Source: Chlamydiota bacterium
GTDB taxonomy: Bacteria > Chlamydiota > Chlamydiia > Chlamydiales > JAAKFR01
DNA: 42,123 bases
Reading direction: 5' to 3'
Assembly (NCBI GenBank): GCA_013288105.1
Contig: JABDCM010000006.1
Location: 1 to 42,123 of the forward strand
Below, piece after piece: positions 25,898 to 35,482 of the stretch. Both the position numbers and the translations under genes were made by a program. Each line of letters opens with the position of its first letter. Position 1 is the first letter of the stretch. Under the pieces are notes generated by a model, which had not been told where the DNA came from, searched no databases, and worked only from the letters and a program-made list of their open reading frames with translations.

Positions 25898-28800
25898 AGA
25901 GACCTCCTTGCTCTAAAGCAGTTACGATCGCGGAGTCAATCATCTTATCAACATTTGAGGGATCTAATAAGAACGCGAACTCTTTTTCTAAAGCTACTAG
26001 CTGTTCGTGTAGAGAGGGCGGAGCAGGAGGGACAGCTCTCTCCTCTTCTACAGTAAGAGGATGATCTGGCCAGACACCTGTTATCATCTCAAAAAGATCG
26101 GAAAGATAAGCTGAGAGAGCCTTTTCAGAGGAAATGGCCACTTTTTCTCCTGCTGCGTCCCCTTTGAGAGCAAAATCCATTTCCATGGGACCCAAAATAG
26201 TGAGAATAGAATGCAGCGCTTGATGAACAGGATCGTCACGAAAGGATTCTGCGAGTCTGAGACCATTCAGGATCTGGACACGAGCAATTTTAGCGATATC
26301 TTTATCCACACGATTCAGTTCTGATGGGCGGGTCACTGGAGCTAAAAGCACACCGCTTGTTGCAGACATGAGCACCTTCACTCCTCTGCTAAAAGGGGGA
26401 GCCTCTTTATGAGAGCAAGTAGAATTAAAAATGAAGGGAAGCCTATCCATAAACAGCCTGTTTTCAGGAGTTCTTTTACCTCTTTTTTCATCTATAGCAA
26501 GAGAGAGTCCTGCTGCAAAGAATGCATCAATAAGTTTTTCTGCTATCTTAAATAATTTTTCAACCTCCTCTTCAGTTATAATGCGCTGCTCTCCAAGCTG
26601 ATTTTTTACCAGTCTTTTTGCAAAGAAGAAGGCGAATGATGGGCCCGCTTTTTTCGCAAGCCATTGGAGCAATGCCATAGGGGTGGATAGAGCCTCTTCT
26701 ATGGTCTTTGGGACGGGCTCTTCTCTTTCTTCTGCTTCTGTTATCGTAGGCATATCATTCGAAGCCTCTTTTTCTACTGAAGCTGGAGCTGTGTTGTGGC
26801 GAGGCTCTTTTGGCAGGAGAGAGCGATTCAAAGCTTTAAATAAAGGGGCTGCCTGGAGATGAGCTACAGCTGGTACTTCTTTGAGAGAGTGTAGGGGATT
26901 TTTCACTTTAGAAATAAAAGCAAAAGCACCCTTCAGCCATCCCTCCATATGAGGAGCTGTATCAGCATAGCGTTCTTTCCACATGTGTAGAGCAGATTCC
27001 AAACGGTGTAAAAGGGGTTGATCGCAAGAGGGGATTGCATGAAGAGAAAAGAGAAGCGTGACAGTCAACTGTTCATGCGGAACCCCCTCTTTAAAGAGGG
27101 TCTCTTTTAGTTTATTAATCTCTCCCAGATCTCTTTTAGGCTCTTTTTTTCCGATCCTATTTATGAGCTGTTCTAAATGATCAAAAAAAGCCTTTTTGTG
27201 AACTTGAGCATCAAATACCTTCGTGAAAAGAGTATCGATGAGCTCTACGACTACATCAATACACGCCTTACGTTCGTCATCCTGTATTTTTCTCCAAAAG
27301 GCCCGTTTTATCGTTAATTTTTCATGTGATCTATTAATTTCTTCCCCTTTTTTCTTAAGGGCAGAGAGAAAGTTTTTTACTCGCTTCGCGTTGGGATCAG
27401 TACCCCCTTTTTCTATTGCTTTAAGCTCTTGCTCTCTTAAAGGACTAGAAAAGAGGGAGGAGGGTTGTGACAAATCTGCAATACATTCTCGAGCTTGCGC
27501 TAAAAATGCTGCTTTTGAGCTAGCGGTTGGATCTTTCATCCATTGCATATGCAGAGCTTCTAGTTGTCCTATTTTGCTTGCAATTTTTTTTTGTATTTCA
27601 GCAAGAGAAGAGAAAAAAGTCTTTACTAGCTCTGTTCTTGGATCATTACCATCCCTCTCTATGGCTGCAAGTGTTTCCCGTAACAGTTCAGATGGTGGGT
27701 AATGCTGCATGCATGAGTTAGCTTGCTCTATAAACTCTCTTTTTTCTTTAGGATTTAAATCGCGTGTCCATTCCAGATGAAGAGTTTGTAGTTTTTTTAG
27801 CTCATGTGTAATTTTTATATCTTGTGGGCTCCTTGCAATTAAGAATAGGACAATCTCTCGGATCACCCTCCCAAAAGGATCTTCTTTACCCTCTTTGTCA
27901 TGGACAGTAATGAGCGTAGCCAGCTCTTGTAGATTTTTTACACTTAAGCTGGAAAAGTCGGAAGAGCGCTCTATCTTAAGATAGAGTGCAAGGGCTCCCC
28001 AATATCCCAAGGCAGGATATATGTCATCATGAGGAGACCATGCTGGAAGACGTTTCTCAATATTAAAACCTAAAACGTTTAAAGGGATGCGACGGGGGCC
28101 CGTGAGAATCCAGCGCAAGGCAGTCTCAGGTTGACGGAGGATAGAAGAGACCAGCTCTTGAAGTAGAGAGAGCGCTTCACGGATCATTTCTTGCTCAGTT
28201 TTACTAGAGGAATGATGCGCGCTGTTGTATGCGTCGATAACAGTACATAAGATATCTGCTAAAACAGGGGGAAATAGTTCAAAAAACGCAGGGATTACGC
28301 GACGTAATGAGGTCAGCTCCTCCTCAAATGCCTCTGTGGCCTCCATGAGATGGCCAATTCCTTCTGCAACAGTCTGCTCATAAGTAGCAGGGATGCGTTC
28401 TTGTGCCTGAGGGGGAAGACTGTTTTGATAGATACGCAAGAAGCTAGTGAAAAGAGCTCCTACAGTAGGTAAAAGAGCGCGTAGGAGTGTGGGGAGCTGA
28501 GTTGCTTTTACAGGTTCCTCTGCATAAGAGGCTAACAGATGGCAAGCTCTGGCAACTTCTCGTTGCCTCTGAGCAGATTCTTCTTCACAGATCCCATGTG
28601 CCGCATCATGTTTTGCTACGTAGTCGCAGAGGAATTGAATCATAGGAAGGAGGGCGCTACGGGCAACAAGAGGTAGTCCAGAAAAGGTAAGCTCGGTAGA
28701 GGAGAGGGAAACGGCTGGTAAAGGGGATAATTCTTCAACAATCTTACGAGTCTGAAGAGGGCGGGGAGGGGGAGCTTTTAACGGAGCTGTGCTCTTAGAG

Positions 28801-29573
28801 GGCATAGATACGAAGACAGCTGTTACTGGATTTGCTACTAAAACCTCATCAGGAGGTGTGATAGTTATAGTGGGATAAGGTGGAAAAGCCCACTCTTCTA
28901 TAACGGGCTCTTCTATAGTGGGCTCTTCTGTAGATACGCAAGCAGCTGTTTCCAGATTGGGTACTAAAACCTCGTCTGACTTAGTAAGAGCTATATGCGC
29001 TGAAACATCTTTGTTATCAGAAGGTGTGATAGCTGGCACTCCATCTATATAGCGCCTATCATCTCCCCCCATAGATACGCAAGCAGCTGTTTCCAGATTG
29101 GGTACTAAAACCTCGTCTGACTTAGTAAGAGCTATATGCGCTGAAACATCTTTGTTATCAGAAGGTGTGATAGCTGGCACTCCATCTATATAGCGCCTAT
29201 CACCTCCCTCCATATAGTACCTATAAACTCCATCTCCCCCATCACTCGTATCTACCATCACTTCAGAAATAGGAGAATATTCTGGAGAAACAGGAGATGT
29301 TGTCACTTCCAATAAGACGGATGCTTCTTCGAGAGGGTTCTCCCTTCTTCTTAGACAGCAGGCATACGTCAAGCTCACACAGAAAACAAGAAGAGCTGTA
29401 GCCGGTATCCCTATCAATAGGCAATTAGGGAAACGCATCCCGCTACTACTCAAAAGAATGACAACCACAACTGCAGTAATGAGACAAACAGATCCAGATC
29501 CTAACGCAATTAAAGATAATCTTTGACTCGCCAGATCTGCATTTCTAGTTTGTAAATTATAAGAAGATTCCAC
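25788..29573 (-). CDS. Giant Inc-like protein (1261 aa) with tandem duplications
   Basis: I do not recognise a family. Two adjacent hydrophobic helices (residues ~20-42 and ~51-73) with a short loop form the bilobed domain typical of inclusion-membrane proteins; the rest would face the host cytosol. A disordered, acidic/proline region follows with two nearly identical 47-residue repeats ([18 protein letters not shown] and onward), then about 950 mostly helical residues. Inside these, two ~76-residue units are related ([13 protein letters not shown] and [13 protein letters not shown], Trp codons 228 bp apart). The start is GTG at 29573, without a visible Shine-Dalgarno. The C-terminal ~36 residues are antisense to the last 110 bp of rpoD. 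Confidence 0.75.
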   Translation of the reverse strand: MESSYNLQTRNADLASQRLSLIALGSGSVCLITAVVVVILLSSSGMRFPNCLLIGIPATALLVFCVSLTYACCLRRRENPLEEASVLLEVTTSPVSPEYSPISEVMVDTSDGGDGVYRYYMEGGDRRYIDGVPAITPSDNKDVSAHIALTKSDEVLVPNLETAACVSMGGDDRRYIDGVPAITPSDNKDVSAHIALTKSDEVLVPNLETAACVSTEEPTIEEPVIEEWAFPPYPTITITPPDEVLVANPVTAVFVSMPSKSTAPLKAPPPRPLQTRKIVEELSPLPAVSLSSTELTFSGLPLVARSALLPMIQFLCDYVAKHDAAHGICEEESAQRQREVARACHLLASYAEEPVKATQLPTLLRALLPTVGALFTSFLRIYQNSLPPQAQERIPATYEQTVAEGIGHLMEATEAFEEELTSLRRVIPAFFELFPPVLADILCTVIDAYNSAHHSSSKTEQEMIREALSLLQELVSSILRQPETALRWILTGPRRIPLNVLGFNIEKRLPAWSPHDDIYPALGYWGALALYLKIERSSDFSSLSVKNLQELATLITVHDKEGKEDPFGRVIREIVLFLIARSPQDIKITHELKKLQTLHLEWTRDLNPKEKREFIEQANSCMQHYPPSELLRETLAAIERDGNDPRTELVKTFFSSLAEIQKKIASKIGQLEALHMQWMKDPTASSKAAFLAQARECIADLSQPSSLFSSPLREQELKAIEKGGTDPNAKRVKNFLSALKKKGEEINRSHEKLTIKRAFWRKIQDDERKACIDVVVELIDTLFTKVFDAQVHKKAFFDHLEQLINRIGKKEPKRDLGEINKLKETLFKEGVPHEQLTVTLLFSLHAIPSCDQPLLHRLESALHMWKERYADTAPHMEGWLKGAFAFISKVKNPLHSLKEVPAVAHLQAAPLFKALNRSLLPKEPRHNTAPASVEKEASNDMPTITEAEEREEPVPKTIEEALSTPMALLQWLAKKAGPSFAFFFAKRLVKNQLGEQRIITEEEVEKLFKIAEKLIDAFFAAGLSLAIDEKRGKRTPENRLFMDRLPFIFNSTCSHKEAPPFSRGVKVLMSATSGVLLAPVTRPSELNRVDKDIAKIARVQILNGLRLAESFRDDPVHQALHSILTILGPMEMDFALKGDAAGEKVAISSEKALSAYLSDLFEMITGVWPDHPLTVEEERAVPPAPPSLHEQLVALEKEFAFLLDPSNVDKMIDSAIVTALEQGGLSTHSLEGPERPAVALSGSGDASSAAPLLQSAESFHE
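28931..29212 (-). repeat. 141-bp tandem duplication inside the giant Inc-like gene
   Basis: Two copies, 28931-29071 and 29072-29212, are identical except for about two bases at the far end. The 141-bp unit is 47 codons, so the frame is kept. Next to it a smaller 15-bp repeat (GGGCTCTTCTATAGT / GGGCTCTTCTGTAGA) encodes [12 protein letters not shown]-like residues. Near-identity points to a recent duplication and a likely variable-number site. Confidence 0.92.
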
Positions 29574-29642
29574 GGGAGGACTTTAACATTTTTTTAATTA
29601 AAAATGCAATTTAATAACTATTCAGACTACCCTTCACAAGAA

Positions 29643-29760
29643 ACGGGTACGGTAACGGCAACGGCAACGGTAACGAAAGAAGCCCCTTGAATCATTTTTT
29701 TTAAAAACCAGCTTAGATTTTCTCTTTCGTGAACGTTACCGTTGCCGTTACCGTACCCGA
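29643..29760. repeat. Long inverted repeat built from ACGGNA-type hexamers
   Basis: The left arm (29644-29679) contains CGGGTACGGTAACGGCAACGG plus another CAACGG and TAACGAAAG. The right arm (29724-29759) is its inverse: CTTTCG, then GAACGTTACCGTTGCCGTTACCGTACCCG. Twenty-one base pairs at the base match perfectly, and a further TAACG pairs after a one-hexamer slip. The spacer is AT-rich and a T-run (29761-29767) follows the right arm. The two flanking genes are both on the minus strand, so this T-run is on the wrong side to terminate the symporter gene. The rest of the gap 29574-29812 shows no gene. Confidence 0.85.
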
Positions 29761-29812
29761 TTTTTTTCTTAGGAACCTGAATTTTGGGTTTTTCTTCCTC
29801 AAATTCAGGTTA

Positions 29813-31042
29813 TTAAGCGATTTCTTTAGGACAGGAGAGTGGAACCTCCTGTAGCTCCTTATCGACTACAGCCGTAACACAGAGATCAGACCAGACATTT
29901 AATGCTGTCTCAACCATATCTAAAATCGCATAAAAAGGGAGAATGAGCCCCATGGTAAGAAGAGGCACATCCATGCCAATCAAGAAAGCTGAGGTGAGAA
30001 AGAAGCATCCCATAGGGACGCCTGCATTGCCAACCGCGGCTAAAGTCGCAATCACTACCCATCCGATCATGTCCAGAGGGGAGAAGATGATCCCATGAAG
30101 GGTAGAGACAAAGAGAACCGTGGTTAAAATAAAAGCTGCACAGCCATTCATATTGATAACTGAGCAGAGAGGAAGGGTAAAATTGGCCACCCGATTTGAA
30201 ATTCCCAAATTCTGCTCGGCTGACCGGATGGTGACTGGAAGTGCAGCATTAGAGGATTTGGTGAAAAAAGCGACAGTCAGAGCAGGAAGGGAGCCTTTAA
30301 AGCTTTTTAAGGGGGATATTTTCTTCCATTTTAAGAAAAGAGGGAGAGCAATGAGTCCCTGAATGAGATTTGCCCCAAAGACGCAGATGAGATACAGAAG
30401 AAGGGAGTGAAATTTGGAGTTATGGATTTTTAAATCCTGAAACAGGAGGTCCACAAATGCCCAAATGGCTAGAGGCATAAAAGAGATCACAAAACCTGTG
30501 ACTTTAATGAGAGCCGCAAAGAGGCCTGAAAAGATCCTGTGAAGCAGCTCCTTTTGCTCAGAGGGCAACAGAAGAATGGCAATGCTGAATAGAAGAGCTG
30601 CAAAGACGATTCCCATCACATTTCCCTCAGCAAAAGCGGAGAAAATATTAGAGGGAATAATATCTAAGATAAAGGAAAAATAGGAGGGCTGTTCTGCGCT
30701 TACAGCGGTATTGGATGCGGCAACTTCCACCCATCCTGTCGCAGGTTTAAGTAGTACAAAAAGACCGAGCGCAATAGAGGCTGCGACAATAGTTGTCGCT
30801 AAAGTATAGGTTAAAACCTTGCGTCCCAATTTACGCATCTCTGAAAAATCGCGCATCCCCGTGATGGTCGAGGCCACAGCAAGGAAAATAATGGGAAGGC
30901 TCACCAGTTTCAGGAGACGGAGAAAAAGGTCGGAAAGAAGAGTTGCTGTCTGATGGATCGGTGCGCTATCTACCCATCCCGTGAAGAGACCCAAGCCAAC
31001 AGCTAAAATAAGAAGTATATAGCCTAAAATTCTTTTATTCAT
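29813..31042 (-). CDS. gltT: Sodium:dicarboxylate/glutamate symporter (DAACS family)
   Basis: About 409 residues with eight or so membrane helices and the family's re-entrant-loop signatures: a Ser-rich stretch FTKSSNAALPVT (compare TSSSAATLPVT), INMNGCAAF (compare NMDGTA), GNAGVPMG (compare GAGIPGG) and DMVETALNVWSDL (compare D-x3-T-x-x-N-V-x-G-D). It imports glutamate, aspartate or C4-dicarboxylates with sodium or protons. The ATG at 31042 (MNKRILGYILLILAVGLG) is chosen because a start further upstream would run through the tRNA-Ala gene. It lies 42 bp downstream of that tRNA on the same strand and may be co-transcribed. Exact substrate cannot be told. Confidence 0.88.
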   Translation of the reverse strand: MNKRILGYILLILAVGLGLFTGWVDSAPIHQTATLLSDLFLRLLKLVSLPIIFLAVASTITGMRDFSEMRKLGRKVLTYTLATTIVAASIALGLFVLLKPATGWVEVAASNTAVSAEQPSYFSFILDIIPSNIFSAFAEGNVMGIVFAALLFSIAILLLPSEQKELLHRIFSGLFAALIKVTGFVISFMPLAIWAFVDLLFQDLKIHNSKFHSLLLYLICVFGANLIQGLIALPLFLKWKKISPLKSFKGSLPALTVAFFTKSSNAALPVTIRSAEQNLGISNRVANFTLPLCSVINMNGCAAFILTTVLFVSTLHGIIFSPLDMIGWVVIATLAAVGNAGVPMGCFFLTSAFLIGMDVPLLTMGLILPFYAILDMVETALNVWSDLCVTAVVDKELQEVPLSCPKEIA

Positions 31043-31084
31043 TCTGCTAGTGTACGTGAAAAAGAAAAACAAGACAAGAGAATT

Positions 31085-31157
31085 TGGAGCGTAACGGAGT
31101 CGAACCGTTGGCCTCAACAATGCCATCGTTGCGCTCTACCAGCTGAGCTAACGCCCC
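31085..31157 (-). tRNA. tRNA-Ala, anticodon GGC
   Basis: The minus strand folds into a full 73-nt cloverleaf. The acceptor stem is GGGGCGT with ACGCTCC, including the G3:U70 pair that marks alanine tRNAs. The D arm is GCTC-AGCTGGTA-GAGC, the anticodon arm is CAACG-ATGGCAT-TGTTG with anticodon GGC, and the T arm is AACGG-TTCGACT-CCGTT. The discriminator base is A and CCA is not encoded. It sits between a TPR-protein gene (11 bp away) and the symporter gene, all on the minus strand. Confidence 0.97.
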
Positions 31158-31167
31158 TGAAAATCGA

Positions 31168-32493
31168 TCAAAATTCTAACAGGGATTCTCTTTTTGAGCA
31201 ATGTTTCAAGAGAAGAGGATCAAAAGGGATATTCTTACGGAGACTCCTTAAAGCCTCTTGCCTAAAAAAACGGCTCTCCCGATCCTCATCAGAAAGAGAG
31301 AGCGATTCTTGAATTTGATAGGCTTTTTTAAAATTCCCCTTGCGCGCTTCGCAAGCACTCAATACTTCCCAAGCTGTTATAGAATTTTTCAATTTTAGAG
31401 AGCAGTGGGCAAAATAGAGCCCCTGTTCGGAGGAAAAAGAGGCAACGCCCGCTCCATAGAGCCAGGCAAGAGAGAGATATCCTTGGGGGAACTGGGGAAA
31501 GAGGTGGATCATTTTGAGATAATGCGCCTCTGCCTCTCCCCATTTTTCCTGACATTCCAAGCTATATCCGTATAAAGTATATACCTCTGCTGTAGGCGGA
31601 GTTGTTTCAACCACCTGCTTAAAGTATTTTTCAGCAAAATGATATTTTTTTGTATGCAGCGCACATAGGGCAGCCTGTTTGAGTAGGCGTGTATCTTGAG
31701 AGTTCCAGGCGGGGACAGATTGATAGGTGAGAAGAGCTCTATGAAAAGATCCCCTATCTTGAAGGGTCGCTCCCAACCCCAAAGTGGCTTCGATATCAGA
31801 GGAATCTTTATCCAGAAGAGTTCGAAAAATTTTTTCCGCCTCCTCTCGTTTACCTAAATATCTTTGTGCATGGCCTATTTGAATCCATATGTGGTGCTTT
31901 TGATAACCCAATGCAAGAGCATTTTTATACAAGACAAGAGCCTCCTGCCAGAGATTTTTTTCTGCTAAAGCATCTGCTGCAAGAGAATAGATCTCCCCAT
32001 TTTGTGTTATTTTTAGAAGAGGGTCTAAAATGGCGAGGGTTTCATGGGGATGGCCTGAATGGAGATGGGCGGAGGCATAAAAGATAAGATCGGTCTCTGT
32101 TCTTAAAATAGGGGCGCAGACATTAAAGGTCTCAAGGGCTTCTTGAAACCGTTTTAACCCCACGAGAATTTTCCCCTCTTCGAGGCGGAAAAGAAGCTCT
32201 TCAGGATATTTTTTAGAGGCTGCAGAGACCTCTTTAAGGGCCTCTTCCAGATGATTTGTTCCACGTAGAATTTGTATATGGAGGAGGAGGGTCTCTTTGC
32301 CCCCCTTCTCTTTTTTTAGGAGGGGAAGGAGCTCTTTTTTAGCCTCTTCCCACTCATGGAGGGAGAGGTGAGCGGAGCATTTTTTCAGTTGAGTTTGAAT
32401 GGAGTGGGGGGAGAGGAGGAGTTGAGGAAGCCAGTGTTGGAGGGAGAGGTAGAGGACGAGGCCGAGGAGGAGGAGGGCGAAAATAATGAACAT
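31168..32493 (-). CDS. Membrane-anchored TPR protein (CT700-like)
   Basis: A single N-terminal helix (FIIFALLLLGLVLYLSL, residues 2-18) anchors a protein made of about ten helix-turn-helix TPR units (for example the unit around YLGKREEAEKIFRTLLDKDS and EKWGEAEAHYLKMIHLFPQF). TPR arrays bind protein partners; no catalytic motif is visible. Length (441 aa) and place beside psd and mnmE match the CT700 gene of Chlamydia. It could assist envelope assembly or secretion from the inner membrane. It starts at ATG 32493 and is followed by tRNA-Ala. Confidence 0.82.
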   Translation of the reverse strand: MFIIFALLLLGLVLYLSLQHWLPQLLLSPHSIQTQLKKCSAHLSLHEWEEAKKELLPLLKKEKGGKETLLLHIQILRGTNHLEEALKEVSAASKKYPEELLFRLEEGKILVGLKRFQEALETFNVCAPILRTETDLIFYASAHLHSGHPHETLAILDPLLKITQNGEIYSLAADALAEKNLWQEALVLYKNALALGYQKHHIWIQIGHAQRYLGKREEAEKIFRTLLDKDSSDIEATLGLGATLQDRGSFHRALLTYQSVPAWNSQDTRLLKQAALCALHTKKYHFAEKYFKQVVETTPPTAEVYTLYGYSLECQEKWGEAEAHYLKMIHLFPQFPQGYLSLAWLYGAGVASFSSEQGLYFAHCSLKLKNSITAWEVLSACEARKGNFKKAYQIQESLSLSDEDRESRFFRQEALRSLRKNIPFDPLLLKHCSKRESLLEF

Positions 32494-32536
32494 AGGAGAT
32501 AGATAGCAGAAAGGAGAATATTATCGCCAGCTCGGA

Positions 32537-32719
32537 TTATTCAGTTTCGCTCGTGCCGTTTCTTCTGGATTCCCAATATCCACGCTCATCAAATCGCCCC
32601 TCTAAGCGAGTTAGTCGATTGTCAATAGAACGTAATTTTCGTTGTACCTCTTGGTAGATGACCCACCCCATAAAAGCGCCACAAAAAACAAGTACAGCTA
32701 AAATATTTTGCCAATTCAC
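32537..32719 (-). CDS. Small single-helix membrane protein (60 aa)
   Basis: One membrane helix (residues ~5-22, ILAVLVFCGAFMGWVIY) is followed by a short coiled coil (RKLRSIDNRLTRLEGRFDE) and a polar tail. The start is GTG at 32719 with AAGGAGAAGGGA just upstream, a good ribosome-binding region. It sits between psd and the TPR gene, on the same strand. Function unknown. Confidence 0.6.
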   Translation of the reverse strand: MNWQNILAVLVFCGAFMGWVIYQEVQRKLRSIDNRLTRLEGRFDERGYWESRRNGTSETE

Positions 32720-32761
32720 AAAAATCCCTTCTCCTTTTTAAAGAGAGGTCCAATGTAATCC

Positions 32762-33679
32762 CTATTTGTTAGAAAGGCTAGAACTATTTTTATATATAAA
32801 CCTTCCAAGTGACTGACCAAACAGGCAAAGCGTCTCATGATGTGTTTGAGAATTGACTACAAGATCCTCATCAAAAATAAGCTGTCCTGGCTCAAATAAA
32901 AGGATCATCGAAGAGCCTCCAAAGGAAAAATAGCCCTTCTCCTCCCCCTTTGCATAGCTCCTTCCCGGGGTAAATGTCTGGTGAATAGATCCCACATTCG
33001 TTGCCCCTATCTCAATCATGACAATCTGGCCAGCTTCCGTTTCATACTCAGTAAGAACCCGCTTGTTTTCTACAAGAAGTGCAAGATTTTTCCGGATGGC
33101 AATAGGGCTTACAGAGTGAAGAGGACCATTAATCAGTCGAGGCGTGCCAGGGATGCCACTACAGGGAAAATGAAAGCGGTGATAATCAGTGGGACAGAGA
33201 CGCGCAATCACCATTCCCCCCTTTTCATACCGACGCGCAAGTTCCCTATTCTGCACAAGCGTGGTTAAAGAAAACTTCTTCCCTTTGACCACAAACCCAT
33301 CGCAGCTATCCACATGCGGATAGACTAAATAACGCCCATCAGCCGGAATAATCGCCACCTCTTCCCCCTGAACTAAGGGACGCGCCTCTTTTTTTAACTT
33401 CCTAGTGAAAAAAGCATCGAAAGAGGGGTACTCCTCAATAGCAAGCGCAAATTCTGTAGGGTCAACAGCAAATTTTTTGATAAAAGGGGCAATTTTGCGC
33501 CTCGAAAAAGAGCGGCGCTGCCACCATCCAAAGAGGTAGGAAAAAAGGGCGAATCGGGTAATCAACAGACAGAGCCCCCTGCCAAAAAACGATCCATAAA
33601 GAAAATGGAGCATCTTTCCGTAATAAACCTGCTCCTCTCTAATTTCCTGAGTTCTTCTATCTCGATAGAAAATTTTCAC
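32762..33679 (-). CDS. psd: Phosphatidylserine decarboxylase proenzyme
   Basis: Converts phosphatidylserine to phosphatidylethanolamine at the inner membrane. The 305-residue proenzyme has the usual features: PADGRY (catalytic Asp), DYHRFHFPCSG (catalytic His region), and the self-cleavage site FGGSS, where the canonical LGST is replaced by GGSS; cleavage before the first Ser would create the pyruvoyl group. An N-terminal hydrophobic part (about residues 28-52) anchors it. It overlaps the upstream signal-peptide gene by 4 nt (ATGA), so they are coupled. It matches psdD (CT699) of Chlamydia by position next to mnmE and nth. Confidence 0.93.
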   Translation of the reverse strand: MKIFYRDRRTQEIREEQVYYGKMLHFLYGSFFGRGLCLLITRFALFSYLFGWWQRRSFSRRKIAPFIKKFAVDPTEFALAIEEYPSFDAFFTRKLKKEARPLVQGEEVAIIPADGRYLVYPHVDSCDGFVVKGKKFSLTTLVQNRELARRYEKGGMVIARLCPTDYHRFHFPCSGIPGTPRLINGPLHSVSPIAIRKNLALLVENKRVLTEYETEAGQIVMIEIGATNVGSIHQTFTPGRSYAKGEEKGYFSFGGSSMILLFEPGQLIFDEDLVVNSQTHHETLCLFGQSLGRFIYKNSSSLSNK

Positions 33680-34047
33680 CCTTTTGGCCTCTGAACATGG
33701 GAGAGAGCCTCCTCCCCCACCTGATTAAAAAAATAGACCTCACTCAAAAAATTAGAGGAAAAAAGATAGCTGAGAGATTCTGCCTCCAACTCTTTCGAAA
33801 GGATCATCGCCTGTTTGACAAGAGAGGTTGCAAGAGAGGCGCTCGTCGGATTGGAACAGAAAGCAAGACGCGCTTTTTTGAACTGAATCAACGCGTTCAA
33901 AAGATGTTCCTGACCACTCAAATTCTTTCTAGTGGTTTCAATGAGTTGTTTGACCGTCTCAATCTCATCTTGTTCTCTTATAGTGGGAGATGCAGCAAAA
34001 CAGAGCAGAGGGAAAATAATAAAAATAGAAATAAAAAGGTTTCGCAT
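33676..34047 (-). CDS. Small exported protein of unknown function (123 aa)
   Basis: The N-terminus MRNLFISIFIIFPLLCFAAS is a classic signal peptide, cleaved probably after CFA or CFAA. The mature part (~100 residues) is helical and charged, without recognised motifs. The ATG at 34047 is preferred since it begins the signal peptide; an upstream ATG at 34107 would add 20 residues and overlap the divergent mnmE. Its stop overlaps the psd start (ATGA). It may be periplasmic; function unknown. Confidence 0.65.
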   Translation of the reverse strand: MRNLFISIFIIFPLLCFAASPTIREQDEIETVKQLIETTRKNLSGQEHLLNALIQFKKARLAFCSNPTSASLATSLVKQAMILSKELEAESLSYLFSSNFLSEVYFFNQVGEEALSHVQRPKG

Positions 34048-34105
34048 TAATCTATTCAAACAATAAAATACTATGCGGATAATAGATTTTTCTTTTTTTA
34101 ATGTC

Positions 34106-35482
34106 ATGGATTTTATTCACCGCCCTTACCTTCCTGGAGATACGATTGTAGCTCTTGCAACGCCGCCAGGCGAAGGGGGAATTGCCATTATACGCATCTC
34201 AGGAAACGAGGCTCTGGCCATTGCTGCCCGAGTCTGTTCAGGGGCTGTTCAAGACTATATTTCTCATACTGCGCATTTTGGATACATCAAGGATTTAAAG
34301 GGGAAAAAAATTGATGAGGCTCTTGTTTTGGTGATGCGCAGCCCCCATTCGTATACAGGAGAGGATACAGTTGAATTGCAGTGTCATGGGGGTCATTTTT
34401 CCTCTCAAAAAGTATTAGAGGCGGTGATACAAGCAGGCGCTAGACCTGCATCTGCGGGGGAATTTACCTTTAAAGCCTTTATGAATGGAAAAATGGATCT
34501 TGCGCAAGCAGAGGCTGTGCAAAAGGTGATCATGGCCAAAAATAGTTATGCTTTTGAGGCGGCTGGAAGGCATTTGGAGGGGGCTCTTTCCAAAAAAATA
34601 GAGGCCTTTCAAAAGAGTCTGATTCGCATAGCTGCTCTCTTTGAAGCGTGGGTAGATTTCCCAGAGGAGGGGATAGAATTTGCCCCTTTTGAAGAGGTGG
34701 TGCATGAGATAGAGGGGCTTCTTCTCTCTATGAGCGAGCTCATCGACACCTTTTATGAGGGGAAAAAGGTTGAACAGGGGATCTCTTTATGCATAGCAGG
34801 TCCTCCGAATGCGGGAAAATCCTCTCTGATGAATGCCCTTTTAGGGGAGGAGCGCGCCATTGTAACTCCCATCGCTGGCACGACAAGGGATCTTCTCAAA
34901 GAGGATCTTTTTTTAAATGGGCTCCACATGCGCCTGATAGATACAGCAGGGATTCGAGAAACGGAGGAGTGCATTGAAAAAGAGGGAATTCGCAGATCAA
35001 AAGAGGCCCTGCAAAAAGCAGATTTAGCCCTTCTCGTATTGGATGGAGCTAGTAACACAGAGCTCTCCCCATTAGAACTAGAGGACCATTTCCCCTTAGA
35101 TAAAACAATCGTCGTTTGGAATAAAAAAGACCTTCCAGGATATCGTAGAAAGCTACTGGACTTTCCTCACGTGGTCGAGATCTCTACTTTAGAAAAAGAG
35201 GGGCTGGACCAGTTGAAAAGAGCTATTGATCAGTTGATTTGGAGAAAAGGGGCTCCCCCTCAAGAGGAGATCATTTTGACCTCCTTAAGGCACAAAGAGG
35301 CCCTCTCCCAGGCGATTCAAAGGCTCTCCTCTGTGCTCACAGGATTGCATGAGGGGGTCTCTCCAGAATTTTTAAGCGCAGATGTCAAATCGGCCTTAAT
35401 TGAATTAGGAAGAATACGGGGCTCTAATCTCTCAGAGGAGATTCTGAGCTCGATTTTTTCACAATTTTGTGTGGGGAAATGA
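34106..35482 (+). CDS. mnmE: tRNA modification GTPase MnmE
   Basis: With MnmG this enzyme makes the cmnm5 modification at the wobble uridine of certain tRNAs. The 458-residue protein has the N-terminal tetrahydrofolate-binding domain (DTIVALATPPGEGGIAIIRI), a helical domain, and an inserted G domain: GPPNAGKSSLMNAL (G1), GTTRD (G2), DTAGIRETE (G3), NKKD (G4). It ends with the characteristic FCVGK, whose cysteine is needed for catalysis. The ATG at 34106 matches the usual start; an upstream ATG at 34073 is in frame but would overlap the divergent exported-protein gene. It overlaps nth by 4 nt. Confidence 0.96.
   Translation: MDFIHRPYLPGDTIVALATPPGEGGIAIIRISGNEALAIAARVCSGAVQDYISHTAHFGYIKDLKGKKIDEALVLVMRSPHSYTGEDTVELQCHGGHFSSQKVLEAVIQAGARPASAGEFTFKAFMNGKMDLAQAEAVQKVIMAKNSYAFEAAGRHLEGALSKKIEAFQKSLIRIAALFEAWVDFPEEGIEFAPFEEVVHEIEGLLLSMSELIDTFYEGKKVEQGISLCIAGPPNAGKSSLMNALLGEERAIVTPIAGTTRDLLKEDLFLNGLHMRLIDTAGIRETEECIEKEGIRRSKEALQKADLALLVLDGASNTELSPLELEDHFPLDKTIVVWNKKDLPGYRRKLLDFPHVVEISTLEKEGLDQLKRAIDQLIWRKGAPPQEEIILTSLRHKEALSQAIQRLSSVLTGLHEGVSPEFLSADVKSALIELGRIRGSNLSEEILSSIFSQFCVGK

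Noticed and set aside
31043-31126. N-terminal extension of the symporter from 31126
   Set aside because: It would translate through part of the tRNA-Ala gene; the ATG at 31042 starts directly before the first membrane helix.
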